Below the pieces are notes generated by a model. The model worked only from the letters and a program-made list of their open reading frames with translations. It did not search any database and was not told the DNA's origin. Positions 1 through 5,843 of a DNA stretch of 17,079 bases are shown here, one piece after another. Within the stretch, counting starts at the first letter, position 1. The number at the start of each line of letters is the position of its first letter. Source of the DNA: Verrucomicrobiales bacterium (lineage in GTDB: Bacteria > Verrucomicrobiota > Verrucomicrobiia > Limisphaerales > UBA9464); NCBI GenBank assembly GCA_003445095.1, contig DLVS01000050.1, positions 1-17,079 of the forward strand. The letters run 5' to 3'. Both the position numbers and the translations under genes were made by a program.

Positions 1-800
1 GGTCCCGGGTGCATGATCAGGGCATCGGGTTTGATCCACTGCATTCGCGTTGGGTTCAGACCGAAGAGCGACGCGTATTCACCGATACTGGGAAAGGCAC
101 TGGCCCGTTGGCGCTCGTGCTGGATGCGCAGGAGGTTGACCACGTCGGCTCCGCGCAGCGCCGTCTCGAGGTCCCACGTCACGCGGACGCGCGGATGCAG
201 CGTCGCAAAAACTTCCGGAACCAGCGTGGAAGGACCGCATAAGGTGACGTTGGCGCCCAAGCGGCTCAGCGCCCAAATGTTCGAACGCGCCACTCGGCTG
301 TAGAGGATGTCGCCGAGGATGGTAACGTTCAGCCCCTCAATTCGTCCCTTTTTCTCGTAGATGGTGAACGTGTCGAGAAGTCCTTGCGTGGGATGTTCGT
401 GGGCACCGTCGCCGGCATTGACAATGTGGGCCTGCGCAAAACGGGCCAGAAAGTGGGGAGCGCCGCTCGCGCCGTGACGCAGAATGATGAACTCGGCGTT
501 CAACGATTCCAGGTTGTGCAACGTGTCCTTCAGGGTTTCGCCTTTTTTCAACGAACTAGCCTCGGCGGTGAAATTGATAACGTCGGCACTGAGGCGAAGC
601 GCGGCCAGTTCGAAACTGATTCGCGTTCGGGTGCTCGGCTCGACGAAGAGATTGACCACTGTGCGGCCGCGCAGGGCGGGTACCTTCTTGATCGCGCGTT
701 CGCCGATGGCTTTGAAGGCTCGGGCGGTGTGTAGAACCGTGGTCAGTTCTTCCGCTGACAACGACTGCAAATCCAGGAGATGGCGGCGGTTCCAGCTCAT
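1..800 (-). CDS. pyrB: Aspartate carbamoyltransferase catalytic subunit (3' end cut by window edge)
   Basis: This enzyme condenses carbamoyl phosphate with L-aspartate, the first committed step of pyrimidine synthesis, in the cytoplasm. The first 266 residues are visible; the usual catalytic chain is a little over 300, so the C-terminal tail lies outside the window. The carbamoyl-phosphate motif PSTRTRISFE is at residues 55-64. The SLKKGE loop that contributes to the neighbouring active site is at 83-88, RHG at 108-110, and the DGAHEHPTQ signature at 131-139. GDILYSRVARSN is at 163-174, and MHPG marks the start of the conserved MHPGP stretch. All expected catalytic residues seen so far are present, so it should be active. 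The ATG at 800 overlaps the pyrR stop (ATGA), which indicates co-transcription and probable translational coupling. Expression should follow the PyrR attenuator upstream. Identity is very secure. Confidence 0.97.
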   Translation of the reverse strand, partial: MSWNRRHLLDLQSLSAEELTTVLHTARAFKAIGERAIKKVPALRGRTVVNLFVEPSTRTRISFELAALRLSADVINFTAEASSLKKGETLKDTLHNLESLNAEFIILRHGASGAPHFLARFAQAHIVNAGDGAHEHPTQGLLDTFTIYEKKGRIEGLNVTILGDILYSRVARSNIWALSRLGANVTLCGPSTLVPEVFATLHPRVRVTWDLETALRGADVVNLLRIQHERQRASAFPSIGEYASLFGLNPTRMQWIKPDALIMHPG

Positions 801-1330
801 CGGGGCACTTCCTCAAGCTCCACGGCATCGTTACTCTGACCTTCGGTGAGCCGCACCTTAATCCACTGAGTGTTTGAAGTGGGGACATTCTTGCCCACGA
901 AATCGGCGCGGATCGGGAGTTCGCGATGGCCGCGATCGACGAGGACCGCCAGTTGCACTCGCCGAGGACGGCCGAGGTCATGCAACGCATCGAGCGCCGC
1001 CCGGACGGTTCGCCCGGTGAACAGTACATCGTCCACCAAGACGATGGTGCGGCCGGCGACATCAAACGGAACTTGCGTCGGCTGGATATCGGGCGCGGCT
1101 CGAACGTTCAGATCATCACGATACATCGAAACGTCCAAAACGCCCAGCGGCACCGCATGATTGCAAATGCGTTCGAGCACGCTGGCCAAACGTCGGGATA
1201 GTGTGATCCCACCTTTCTGAATCCCGACCATGGCGAGTTCGGACGTTTGCGGATTTCGCTCCGCGATCTCGTGCGCCATGCGCGCGATCGCTCGGGTCAA
1301 TCCGGTAGCGTCAAGGAGGAGGCCGTTCAT
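797..1330 (-). CDS. pyrR: Bifunctional pyr operon attenuation regulator / uracil phosphoribosyltransferase
   Basis: PyrR binds pyr leader RNA when UMP or UTP is plentiful and promotes transcription termination. Many members also convert uracil and PRPP to UMP. The 177 residues match the usual family length. The PRPP-binding motif IVLVDDVLFTGRTV is at residues 96-109. MVGIQKGG (34-41) and VDRGHRELPIRADFVGKNVPTS (131-152, given here in two parts: VDRGHRELPI and RADFVGKNVPTS) are typical family blocks. The gene is followed with a 4-bp overlap by pyrB, and a PyrR-type hairpin and terminator sit directly upstream, which fits autoregulation. The start is taken as the ATG at 1330, which gives a normal N-terminus. 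No Shine-Dalgarno sequence precedes it: the U-tract of the terminator ends four bases before the ATG. Confidence 0.96.
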   Translation of the reverse strand: MNGLLLDATGLTRAIARMAHEIAERNPQTSELAMVGIQKGGITLSRRLASVLERICNHAVPLGVLDVSMYRDDLNVRAAPDIQPTQVPFDVAGRTIVLVDDVLFTGRTVRAALDALHDLGRPRRVQLAVLVDRGHRELPIRADFVGKNVPTSNTQWIKVRLTEGQSNDAVELEEVPR

Positions 1331-1334
1331 CGTG

Positions 1335-1372
1335 AAAAATAAAACGCCGGCCTGGCACGCAGGACCGGCGTT
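1335..1372 (-). terminator. Intrinsic terminator of the pyr attenuator
   Basis: Read on the minus strand, AACGCCGG (1372-1365) pairs perfectly with CCGGCGTT (1350-1343). After one bulged T, CCTG (1363-1360) pairs with CAGG (1354-1351), leaving a CGTGC loop. The stem is followed by the T-rich run TTTTATTTTT (1344-1335, the first two bases shared with the stem). This is a canonical strong rho-independent terminator. It lies before the pyrR start rather than after a gene, so its role should be attenuation of pyrR-pyrB. Confidence 0.9.
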
Positions 1373-1424
1373 TGGGGAGGAGATGGAGCCGAATTCACAA
1401 GCACCTTGGCGGCCTCACCGGACC
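1362..1424 (-). promoter_or_regulatory. Predicted antiterminator pairing of the pyr leader
   Basis: On the minus strand GGTCCGGTG (1424-1416), inside the PyrR hairpin, can pair with CGCCGGTCC (1370-1362), which is the 5' arm of the terminator. Eight of nine positions pair, one of them G-U, with a single U-U mismatch. The pairing uses bases from both the recognition hairpin and the terminator, so the three structures are mutually exclusive. That is the layout expected of a PyrR attenuator. I derived this by hand and have no folding energies. Confidence 0.7.
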
Positions 1425-1427
1425 GCC
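1408..1427 (-). promoter_or_regulatory. PyrR-binding hairpin (anti-antiterminator) of the pyr leader
   Basis: The minus strand reads GGCGGTCCGGTGAGGCCGCC. GGCGG and CCGCC form a 5-bp lower stem, and the upper part carries TCCGGTGAGGC. This matches the core UCCNGNGAGGY of the PyrR recognition consensus as I remember it from Bacillus pyr leaders. Flanking CCTT and AAGG can lengthen the stem across a TAA bulge. When PyrR-UMP holds this hairpin closed, the antiterminator cannot form and the terminator at 1335-1372 wins. The motif is seen directly; binding is inferred from it and from the adjacent pyrR. Confidence 0.85.
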
Positions 1428-1450
1428 TTAAAGGAGCAGAAAAGTTGACC

Positions 1451-1666
1451 TCACGCGGACTGCCACGCGGGGTTCATGTGGCGGGATCGCTGCCAGGCAG
1501 CCCGATGCCGCGTGGTCCAATCCACTAAGGCCCATTCGAATCCGATGTCGTATCCGACCTTTTCGGATTCGAGCCATTTGTGGCGAAGAATTTCGTCTTT
1601 TTCAGCCTGAAACTCACGGTAGAGCGTGGTTTGCCCGAGGGGGAAGAGTTCAGTTTCGTTGCCCAT
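1451..1666 (-). CDS. Small conserved-looking protein of unknown function, upstream of the pyr leader
   Basis: A 71-residue soluble protein, rich in charged and aromatic residues, with no signal peptide or membrane segment. The centre (HKWLESEKVGYDIGFEWALV, about residues 29-48) looks like a folded helical domain rather than a chance reading frame. It resembles short unnamed proteins I associate with Verrucomicrobiota and Planctomycetota, but I cannot name a family or function. It ends 120 bp before pyrR, with the attenuator in between. It could therefore be the first gene of the pyr transcript, or the pyr promoter could lie inside its 3' end. No clear Shine-Dalgarno sequence precedes the ATG at 1666. 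Confidence 0.7.
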   Translation of the reverse strand: MGNETELFPLGQTTLYREFQAEKDEILRHKWLESEKVGYDIGFEWALVDWTTRHRAAWQRSRHMNPAWQSA

Positions 1667-1855
1667 AGTGGGAAAGGAATATCGTGTGCGCGGGAACCTA
1701 CCGACGGTTCGAAATTAGTAAATCGGTTTGTGACGTTCCCGTGCCGTCATGATGGCAAGAAACCGTTGGCGGCGGGCGGTTCCGGTTCGCCGGAAAACTC
1801 GTCGGTCGACGGGAACGCCCCTTGAGCTTCGGCCGGTAGCACTTACACATCTTCG
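1667..1855. other. Divergent intergenic region with dyad symmetries
   Basis: This 189-bp gap holds the start regions of the small minus-strand gene and the plus-strand beta-propeller gene, so promoters for both should be here. I could not identify convincing -35/-10 pairs. Three symmetric structures are visible. A near-palindrome at 1742-1757 (TGCCGTCATGATGGCA) has 14 of 16 symmetric positions. A perfect 6-bp hairpin with a TTCG loop lies at 1780-1795. A perfect 9-bp inverted repeat, CGTTCCCGT (1734-1742) and ACGGGAACG (1809-1817), encloses the hairpin. Any could be an operator or an RNA structure; none matches a site I know. Confidence 0.4.
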
Positions 1856-2836
1856 GTGTACTTGCGTGGGTGGCAACTGGGGTGGGTGACCTGGATGTTG
1901 GGCTGGTGGGCCACCAGGGGAGAACTCGCCACGCCGCCCGAAAAACTGCCCGAAGCGAGCACCGAATTACGCATGGCGGCTGCTTGGCGTCTGCAACCGC
2001 CAATTGCTGCCGAGCGATTTGATGCCTCGGGTCTGCTGCGGCTTCCCGATGGCACGCTCTGCACGGTTAATGATAAGCAAGCGGGCGTCTATCGCATTGA
2101 AATCCCGGCGCGGGGTGAGGTGGCCAAGCTGACGCTTTGGCCCGGAGTCTTTTCGGCGGCGGCGCTGGATCAAGCCTCCGGAAAGAAGGCCCGCGCGTAT
2201 GATTTAGAAGGGCTGGCGCAGGATTCGGCCGGACGTTTGTACGTGTGCGACGAATTTTCCCGCGGTGTGTTTCGTTACGATCCTCAGACCGAGAAGACCG
2301 AAGGCTTGATCGTGGATTGGAGCCCGGTGCAGCGCTGGTTCAGCCGAGACCGCAACGCCGGTTGGGAAGGTATCGCGGTCGGAGGCGATACACTATTCCT
2401 CGCGAATGAACGCGACACTGGGCGAATCGTCCGGGTGGCGCTCGCGTCGCTGTCGGTCACCGGCAGCTTCTCGGTTTCGCCGCCCGGACGCCCGGCCCGC
2501 GATATCCACTATTCAGACTTGTGCTGGTTTCAGCAGCGGCTGTGGGTGCTCTGTCGGGAGAGTCATTGCATTCTTAAAGTCGAACCCGTCAAAGAGAAGG
2601 TAGAGGCGGCCTATGATTACGGCGCGATCGAGCGCGATCCCCGTTACGGATATCTCAATCCTTTGCCGTATGGATTTGTCGAAGGCTTGGTGGTTGCTGC
2701 CGACGGCATTTGGTTAGTGGTGGACAACAACGGCGTGCCACGCGCGGCCGACCCGCGGGACAGTCGGTCCAGCCTTTGGCGATGCGAACTCCCGGAAGCG
2801 GAGCAGCCCATCCCAGCGACAGTCGCGCGTCCGTAG
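1856..2836 (+). CDS. Secreted phytase-esterase-like beta-propeller protein
   Basis: This looks like the 'esterase-like activity of phytase' / SdiA-regulated beta-propeller group. Supporting blocks are AYDLEGLAQDSAGRLYVCDE (114-133), NAGWEGIAVGGDTLFLANE (167-185) and YGFVEGLVVAADGIWLVVDN near the C-terminus. Each is an acidic-Glu-Gly element followed by a blade strand, repeated around the protein. A tryptophan-rich hydrophobic stretch at about residues 9-20 may be an export signal or anchor. The substrate is unknown; relatives have been linked to phosphoester substrates, but the name does not prove activity. The chosen GTG at 1856 gives 326 residues; the ATG at 1895 is an equally plausible start. 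Neither has a Shine-Dalgarno site. The PqaA-type hydrolase follows 88 bp downstream on the same strand. Confidence 0.75.
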   Translation: MYLRGWQLGWVTWMLGWWATRGELATPPEKLPEASTELRMAAAWRLQPPIAAERFDASGLLRLPDGTLCTVNDKQAGVYRIEIPARGEVAKLTLWPGVFSAAALDQASGKKARAYDLEGLAQDSAGRLYVCDEFSRGVFRYDPQTEKTEGLIVDWSPVQRWFSRDRNAGWEGIAVGGDTLFLANERDTGRIVRVALASLSVTGSFSVSPPGRPARDIHYSDLCWFQQRLWVLCRESHCILKVEPVKEKVEAAYDYGAIERDPRYGYLNPLPYGFVEGLVVAADGIWLVVDNNGVPRAADPRDSRSSLWRCELPEAEQPIPATVARP

Positions 2837-2924
2837 ACGGAACGAGGCAGCAATTGTGGCAATTGTGGAATGTGCTCAAATTCCCCTCGCGCCGGGACTA
2901 AACTCGCGCCAGCGTCGTGGCCGC

Positions 2925-4454
2925 ATGCCCGGTCAAAATCCCGCGGTTCACCGCACGCCTTCGCCGAAACATTCTTCTCTCCTTCAATCACCGACGCTTC
3001 CACACCCCCGTCGTCTGCTGGGTTCGATTCGGCGATCAGTGGTCGTGGGCCTGAGTGTTGCACTCCTGGGCGCTGACCTCCTCTCGGCGAGGGCGGAACC
3101 CCGGTCCGTACCGGCCGCCGAACAGACGGCGCTAGACCGCTATGTCGCTCAGCCAGACCCGAGCTATTCCTGGAAGATGGCAATGTCGATGCGCGACGAA
3201 AGCGCTACCGGCTACGCCCTTGATCTCATTTCCCAGACCTGGCGCACCACCAACGAAGTCAATCAACCCACTTGGCGACATTGGTTGTTGGTGGTCAAAC
3301 CGGACAATCTTGCTCACACGACGGGCCTGCTCTTCATCTCCGGAGGGAACAATAAAGCTTCCAAGCCCCCAACTCCAACCCGCGAGCTTATTCGCATTGC
3401 GAAAGACACTCGTTGCGTGGTGGCGGAACTGAAGATGGTTCCCAATCAACCGCTGATTTTCGGAGGCGATGGTCAGGAGCGGACGGAAGATGACCTAATC
3501 GGATACACCTGGGACAAGTTCCTGCGGACGGGCGATGAGACTTGGCCTGCCCGGTTGCCGATGACCAAGGCGGCGGTGCGCGCCATGGATGCCGTCACCG
3601 AGTTTCTCGCGTCGGAGGCCGGCGGGAAAGCGACCGTGGACACCTTCGTAGTGGCCGGGGGGTCCAAGCGGGGTTGGACCACGTGGACCACTGCCGCCGT
3701 GGATCGCCGGGTTGTGGCGATTTGTCCGATCGTCATCGACGTGTTGAATGTGACGAAATCCATGGACCATCACTATCGCGCCTATGGTTTTTATGCGCCC
3801 GCCGTTGGCAACTACTCCGAGCAGCATCGGATCATGGATTGGTTGGGAACGCCGGAAATGGAGGTGTTGAACAAGATCGAAGACCCGTTCAGCTATCGTG
3901 AGCGATTTACCATACCCAAGCTGCTCCTCAATGCGGCGGGCGACCAATTCTTCCTGCCCGATTCCTCACAGTTCTATTTCAACGAACTACCCGCGCCCAA
4001 ATACCTTCGGTACGTGGCGAACACCGATCACTCAATGCGCGGAAGTGACGCCTACGAAACGCTGCTCGCCTGGCAATATGCCATCGCGAATCAAGTCCCG
4101 CTGCCGCGATTCACTTGGCAGCATGAACCTGACGGGACCTTGAAAATTACGACTCAAGACGTCCCCAAAGAAGTCGTGTTGTGGACCGGATACAATTCTG
4201 GCGTCCGTGACTTCCGCATGGAAGTGGCCGGCTCGGTATACAAGTCCGTACCGTTGGCCCCGGTCGAACCGGGGACCTACGTGGCCAGCGTCCCGAAGCC
4301 GGCCGAAGGCTGGACGGCCTATTTTGCGGAACTGACCTATGACGTGGGAGCGGTGACGCCCCTGAAACTTACAACAGATGTTCGCGTGACGCCGGATGAA
4401 TTGCCATTCGACGGACCGCACCCCAAGTCGCCGAAGGGATTTCTGCAAAAGTGA
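2925..4454 (+). CDS. PhoPQ-activated pathogenicity-related (PqaA-type) alpha/beta hydrolase, exported
   Basis: The family is recognised from ALDRYVAQPDPSYSWKM at the mature N-terminus and from GGSKRGWTTWTTAAVDRRVV, the nucleophile elbow. With the ATG at 2925 as residue 1, the likely catalytic triad is Ser247 (GGSKRG), Asp340 (AAGDQFF) and His369 (NTDHS). A hydrophobic segment at about 38-55 ending SARA-EP is a good signal peptide, so the enzyme should act in the periplasm or outside. The length of 509 residues is near the family norm. The frame stays open back to a GTG at 2856, but that would put over 50 residues before the signal sequence. Even the 2925 start leaves a long n-region. The name comes from a Salmonella locus, and nothing here suggests virulence. 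The substrate is unknown, most likely an ester or peptide. Confidence 0.9.
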   Translation: MPGQNPAVHRTPSPKHSSLLQSPTLPHPRRLLGSIRRSVVVGLSVALLGADLLSARAEPRSVPAAEQTALDRYVAQPDPSYSWKMAMSMRDESATGYALDLISQTWRTTNEVNQPTWRHWLLVVKPDNLAHTTGLLFISGGNNKASKPPTPTRELIRIAKDTRCVVAELKMVPNQPLIFGGDGQERTEDDLIGYTWDKFLRTGDETWPARLPMTKAAVRAMDAVTEFLASEAGGKATVDTFVVAGGSKRGWTTWTTAAVDRRVVAICPIVIDVLNVTKSMDHHYRAYGFYAPAVGNYSEQHRIMDWLGTPEMEVLNKIEDPFSYRERFTIPKLLLNAAGDQFFLPDSSQFYFNELPAPKYLRYVANTDHSMRGSDAYETLLAWQYAIANQVPLPRFTWQHEPDGTLKITTQDVPKEVVLWTGYNSGVRDFRMEVAGSVYKSVPLAPVEPGTYVASVPKPAEGWTAYFAELTYDVGAVTPLKLTTDVRVTPDELPFDGPHPKSPKGFLQK

Positions 4455-4488
4455 CGTCTTCGCACTCGCGGTGCGGGTCAAGCGCATC

Positions 4489-4773
4489 ATGGCTTCGCCT
4501 CCGGAAATCTGCCCGAATTGCGGTGCCTTGGTGCCGGAAACAGCCCAGGCGTGTCCAGAATGTGGCGCTGACGAGGAAACGGGTTGGAACGATACCGCCC
4601 TGGAACAACGGCTTGGCATTGCGGATCCCGACGACTTCGACGCAGAGGAATGGGCGCGTGAAGAAGCAGGCGAGGCGCGCCGGAGACCGTTAGCGGCGTT
4701 GTGGTGGATTACCGCGACGCTGTTGCTGTTGGCGGTAGTTGGATTGCTGGTGCGGGGTTACTGGTGGCATTGA
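4489..4773 (+). CDS. Zinc-ribbon protein with C-terminal membrane anchor
   Basis: A 94-residue protein with two CxxC knuckles, CPNC (8-11) and CPEC (22-25), forming a zinc ribbon. An acidic linker follows (about 27-60, including DPDDFDAEEWAREE). One transmembrane helix lies at about 68-88 (WWITATLLLLAVVGLLVRGY). The ribbon should face the cytoplasm with the helix as a tail anchor. It starts 34 bp after the hydrolase stop and ends 76 bp before the ABC ATPase, so it may be co-transcribed with the exporter. Similar small ribbon-plus-helix proteins are common and mostly uncharacterised. I chose the ATG at 4489 because it immediately precedes the ribbon; the frame is open further upstream but codes for nothing recognisable. 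Confidence 0.75.
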   Translation: MASPPEICPNCGALVPETAQACPECGADEETGWNDTALEQRLGIADPDDFDAEEWAREEAGEARRRPLAALWWITATLLLLAVVGLLVRGYWWH

Positions 4774-4834
4774 AACGATATCGGGAGTGTGGAGGCGAAA
4801 TGCGATTTCGCGTGTTTCCCTTAGCGGGCTCTGC

Positions 4835-4840
4835 GAGGAA
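4835..4840 (+). promoter_or_regulatory. Ribosome binding site that decides the ABC ATPase start
   Basis: GAGGAA lies 9 bases before the ATG at 4850 but directly abuts the in-frame ATG at 4841. The spacing therefore favours 4850. It is one of the few clear Shine-Dalgarno sequences in this window. Confidence 0.6.
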
Positions 4841-4849
4841 ATGGCCGAC

Positions 4850-5611
4850 ATGATCGAGGTGGAGGGACTGACGAAGCTGTACGGGGACTTTGCGGCCGTG
4901 ACAGATCTCTCGTTTGTGGTTCGCTCGGGCCAGTTGCTGGGGCTGGTAGGACCCAATGGCGCCGGGAAAACCAGCACGCTGCGCTGCCTCGCTGGAATCA
5001 TCCCGCCGACGCGCGGCCGGGTTCAGATTGCGGGTCACGATCTGGCTCAAGCGCCTGTCGCCGCGAAGCAAGAGCTGGCCTTCTTTCCCGACGAACCTCG
5101 CTTGTTCGATTATCTCACCATTCGACAACACCTCGAATTCACTGCGAGGTTGTATCAGGTTGCCGACGCGGCCGCGCGGATTCCACCGCTGCTGACGGAA
5201 CTCGAATTGACGGATCGGGCGGATCATTTGCCGGCGGAGTTGTCGCGCGGGATGAAACAGAAGGTTGCGTTGGCGTGCGGACTCATTCACTCGCCCAAAG
5301 TCGTATTCTTCGATGAGCCCTTGACCGGACTCGATCCGCTCGCGATTCGTCGCATGAAGGACACGATTCGCCGGCTGGGCCAAGAAGGGGCCGCGATCGT
5401 GATCAGTTCGCACCTATTGCATCTCCTCGAAGAGCTGTGCAGCCATGTGCTCATTCTCAAGAAGGGAGTAAGAGTTGCTTACGGGACGCTCGCCGAAGTG
5501 CGTCAAGAATTCGCCGGACATGAAGGTGCGAGCTTGGAGGACGTGTTCATTCGGATTGCCACGGACGATTCGGCTGGCGCAGTGCCTCCGGTCCAAGCTC
5601 CGCCGGCCTAA
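4850..5611 (+). CDS. ABC transporter ATP-binding protein (ABC-2-type exporter)
   Basis: A 253-residue nucleotide-binding subunit powering a membrane exporter. Motifs are complete: Walker A GPNGAGKT (34-41), signature LSRGM (131-135), Walker B VVFFDEP (151-157) with catalytic Glu156, D-loop LD (161-162) and switch His188 in SSH. In the Q-loop region the sequence reads FFPDEPRLFDYLT, where many members have a glutamine just before; this acidic variant is common in ABC-2 export ATPases. The short C-terminal extension is alanine- and proline-rich. It is the partner of the permease that begins 232 bp downstream, with a repeat element in the gap. The start is set by the GAGGAA site. The substrate cannot be deduced. 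Confidence 0.93.
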   Translation: MIEVEGLTKLYGDFAAVTDLSFVVRSGQLLGLVGPNGAGKTSTLRCLAGIIPPTRGRVQIAGHDLAQAPVAAKQELAFFPDEPRLFDYLTIRQHLEFTARLYQVADAAARIPPLLTELELTDRADHLPAELSRGMKQKVALACGLIHSPKVVFFDEPLTGLDPLAIRRMKDTIRRLGQEGAAIVISSHLLHLLEELCSHVLILKKGVRVAYGTLAEVRQEFAGHEGASLEDVFIRIATDDSAGAVPPVQAPPA

Positions 5612-5628
5612 GCCGGACAATTCAGTTC

Positions 5629-5783
5629 AACCACAAATAGACACGAATGAACACCAATAGGCAGAGGTCAAAACAAAGCTCTCGGAGGAGCGGGTCGTGG
5701 TCACTGAAAAGTGAGTCCGACCAGCCAGCGTCGTCCCGCGAAATTATCGGTCGATTGGTGTGAATTGGTGTCCATTCGTGGTT
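5629..5783. repeat. 155-bp intergenic element with inverted decamer-repeat ends and a central nested hairpin
   Basis: The left end (5629-5658) and right end (5754-5783) are inverted copies matching at 25 of 30 positions. Each arm is three 10-bp units of the form CACNAATNNN: left CACAAATAGA, CACGAATGAA, CACCAATAGG; right, read on the minus strand, CACGAATGGA, CACCAATTCA, CACCAATCGA. The ends are AACCAC and GTGGTT. Between them, GGTCG (5693-5697) pairs with CGACC (5718-5722), a 3x3 internal loop follows, then TCACT pairs with AGTGA around a GAAA loop (5701-5714). No ORF of interest and no clear target-site duplication are seen. It resembles a dispersed intergenic (REP/MITE-like) repeat, and it separates the two exporter genes. 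Confidence 0.7.
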
Positions 5784-5843
5784 TTTCACGTTTTTCTACT
5801 GCGTGGTTACGGCTAAGCGGGATGCCTCCACGCGCGACAAACA

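Noticed and set aside
556..1065. 169-codon minus-strand frame across the pyrR-pyrB junction
   Set aside because: Shifted frame of two securely identified genes, rich in Ser/Arg/Pro.
1489..1501. Palindrome GCTGCCAGGCAGC inside the 71-residue gene
   Set aside because: Lies in coding sequence and is GC-rich; no supporting context.
2851..2868. Tandem 9-mer CAATTGTGG x2 upstream of the PqaA-type gene
   Set aside because: Only two units; no match to an operator I know, and short enough to be chance.
2925..4454. Virulence gene reading suggested by the 'PhoPQ-activated pathogenicity-related' name
   Set aside because: The family name is historical; members are common in free-living bacteria and no virulence context is present.
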